DNA from: Campylobacter majalis
GTDB taxonomy: Bacteria > Campylobacterota > Campylobacteria > Campylobacterales > Campylobacteraceae
Direction: 5' to 3'
DNA: 54,770 nucleotides
Assembly (NCBI RefSeq): GCF_905120465.1
Contig: NZ_CAJHOF010000013.1
Coordinates: 1 to 54,770 of the forward strand
Shown here: positions 54,340 to 54,770 of the stretch, piece after piece
How the letters are laid out: each line of letters begins with the position of its first letter
How positions within the stretch are numbered: position 1 is the first letter of the stretch
Translations under genes and position numbers: made by a program
Notes under the pieces: generated by a model
Database searches by the model: none
What the model was told of the DNA's origin: nothing
Seen by the model: the letters and a program-made list of their open reading frames with translations, nothing else

Positions 54340-54770
54340 TTAATCCCAAAATGTAACTATTTTTCCATCTTTTGTCCAATAGCCACCAATTTTATTTTTA
54401 CCTGTGCCAGTCTGAATTTTAATTGCTTCTGTACCGTCTTTTAAGATAACTTTTTTACCAAGTTGCTTATTCTTATTATAAAAATTTGTTGCATCTTCCG
54501 TATATTGTTTCAGGGTTCTACCTTTTCCGTGTTTTAATAGATGATAACTCATAGATTCTTCAACCGAACCAAATGTGGATTTATGCCAATTGTTTGTAAT
54601 TGTCTCTTTTGCAATATTACCAGTTAATCTGCCTTCGCTGACTTTTCCAGCAACTCCCACACCAGCCACTTTCCCACTATTCCCAACCACCCCAATCGGT
54701 GTTAATAAAGTAGTCTCAGTCGGACCTGAGTAAATTTCATTGTCATTAGTTGGAGCATTTAAATAACTAG
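54340..54770 (-). CDS. 3' end of a CdiA/FHA-like exoprotein with a C-terminal toxin-like domain (partial)
   Basis: The frame is open to the window edge, so the protein continues outside. Although a GTG at 54690 could start a 116-residue protein, the preceding residues (SYLNAPTNDNEIYSG, TETTLLTPIG) read on as part of the same chain and resemble linkers in haemagglutinin exoproteins. The last about 65 residues form a small domain with HLLKHGKGRTLKQYTEDA, a basic middle, and the end GGYWTKDGKIVTFWD. His/Lys-rich short domains of this kind with a final strand ending in TFW or TFY are seen in RNase-like polymorphic toxins. The exact toxin class is not assigned. Confidence 0.65.
   Translation of the reverse strand, partial: SYLNAPTNDNEIYSGPTETTLLTPIGVVGNSGKVAGVGVAGKVSEGRLTGNIAKETITNNWHKSTFGSVEESMSYHLLKHGKGRTLKQYTEDATNFYNKNKQLGKKVILKDGTEAIKIQTGTGKNKIGGYWTKDGKIVTFWD

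Noticed and set aside
54340-54690. A free-standing 116-residue protein starting at GTG 54690
   Set aside because: The frame is open upstream to the window edge with exoprotein-like sequence, so this is the end of a longer protein.

Overview
This is an AT-rich chromosomal segment from an epsilonproteobacterium, most likely a Campylobacter other than C. jejuni. The basis is protein content and gene order. The block from mnmC/amiA through tyrS, spoT, rpoZ, pyrH, an EnvC-like protein, ftsX, ftsE, trmB, flpA, an RluD-type synthase and rodA has the order I remember for C. jejuni cj1269c-cj1282. The block fliP / glmU-coaBC-hypothetical-uppS-prepilin peptidase-LptF/G-truA matches cj0820c-cj0827. No database search was possible; species is not resolved.

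Layout. 1-1250: a tRNA-Asn gene behind a perfect consensus sigma-70 promoter, then a pyridoxal kinase. 1290-15814 (minus strand): a very compact run of about 14 genes, many overlapping by 1-70 nt, combining tRNA modification, cell-wall hydrolysis (amidase, EnvC-like LytM protein, FtsEX), tyrosyl-tRNA synthetase, the ppGpp enzyme with RNAP omega, UMP kinase and the fibronectin-binding lipoprotein FlpA. flpA is split into two frames at a site built like the prfB +1 frameshift signal. 15841-20146: rodA, a PhnA-like protein, a radical SAM protein, YbaK and PutP. 20273-24772: a polar amino acid ABC transporter, thiD-thiE, a DJ-1/PfpI protein and a small cytochrome c. 24978-29775: an RRM protein, a GluQ-type tRNA synthetase and dnaE. 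29776-30570: no intact gene, but a possible decayed reading frame. 30571-36271: a hemerythrin-GGDEF diguanylate cyclase and a macA-macB-outer-membrane efflux set. 36399-40866: an L-lactate permease with lutABC. 40867-41591: AT-rich non-coding DNA with a candidate operator. 41592-44724: motA-motB-fliP plus a DMT-family exporter. 44846-51381: glmU to truA. 51515-53295: argD and a TRIC/YadS-type membrane protein. 53386-54770: the 3' end of a filamentous-haemagglutinin/CdiA-like exoprotein with toxin-like C-terminus, a putative immunity gene, and an orphan exoprotein fragment with its own signal sequence.

Functional links. FtsE, FtsX, a catalytically degenerate LytM protein and an Amidase_3 enzyme in one transcription unit fit the FtsEX-EnvC-amidase scheme for septal peptidoglycan splitting. 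Lactate import is coupled with its oxidation. The most unusual items are the split flpA and the polymorphic-toxin-like locus at the right edge; most of the rest is conserved core genome.
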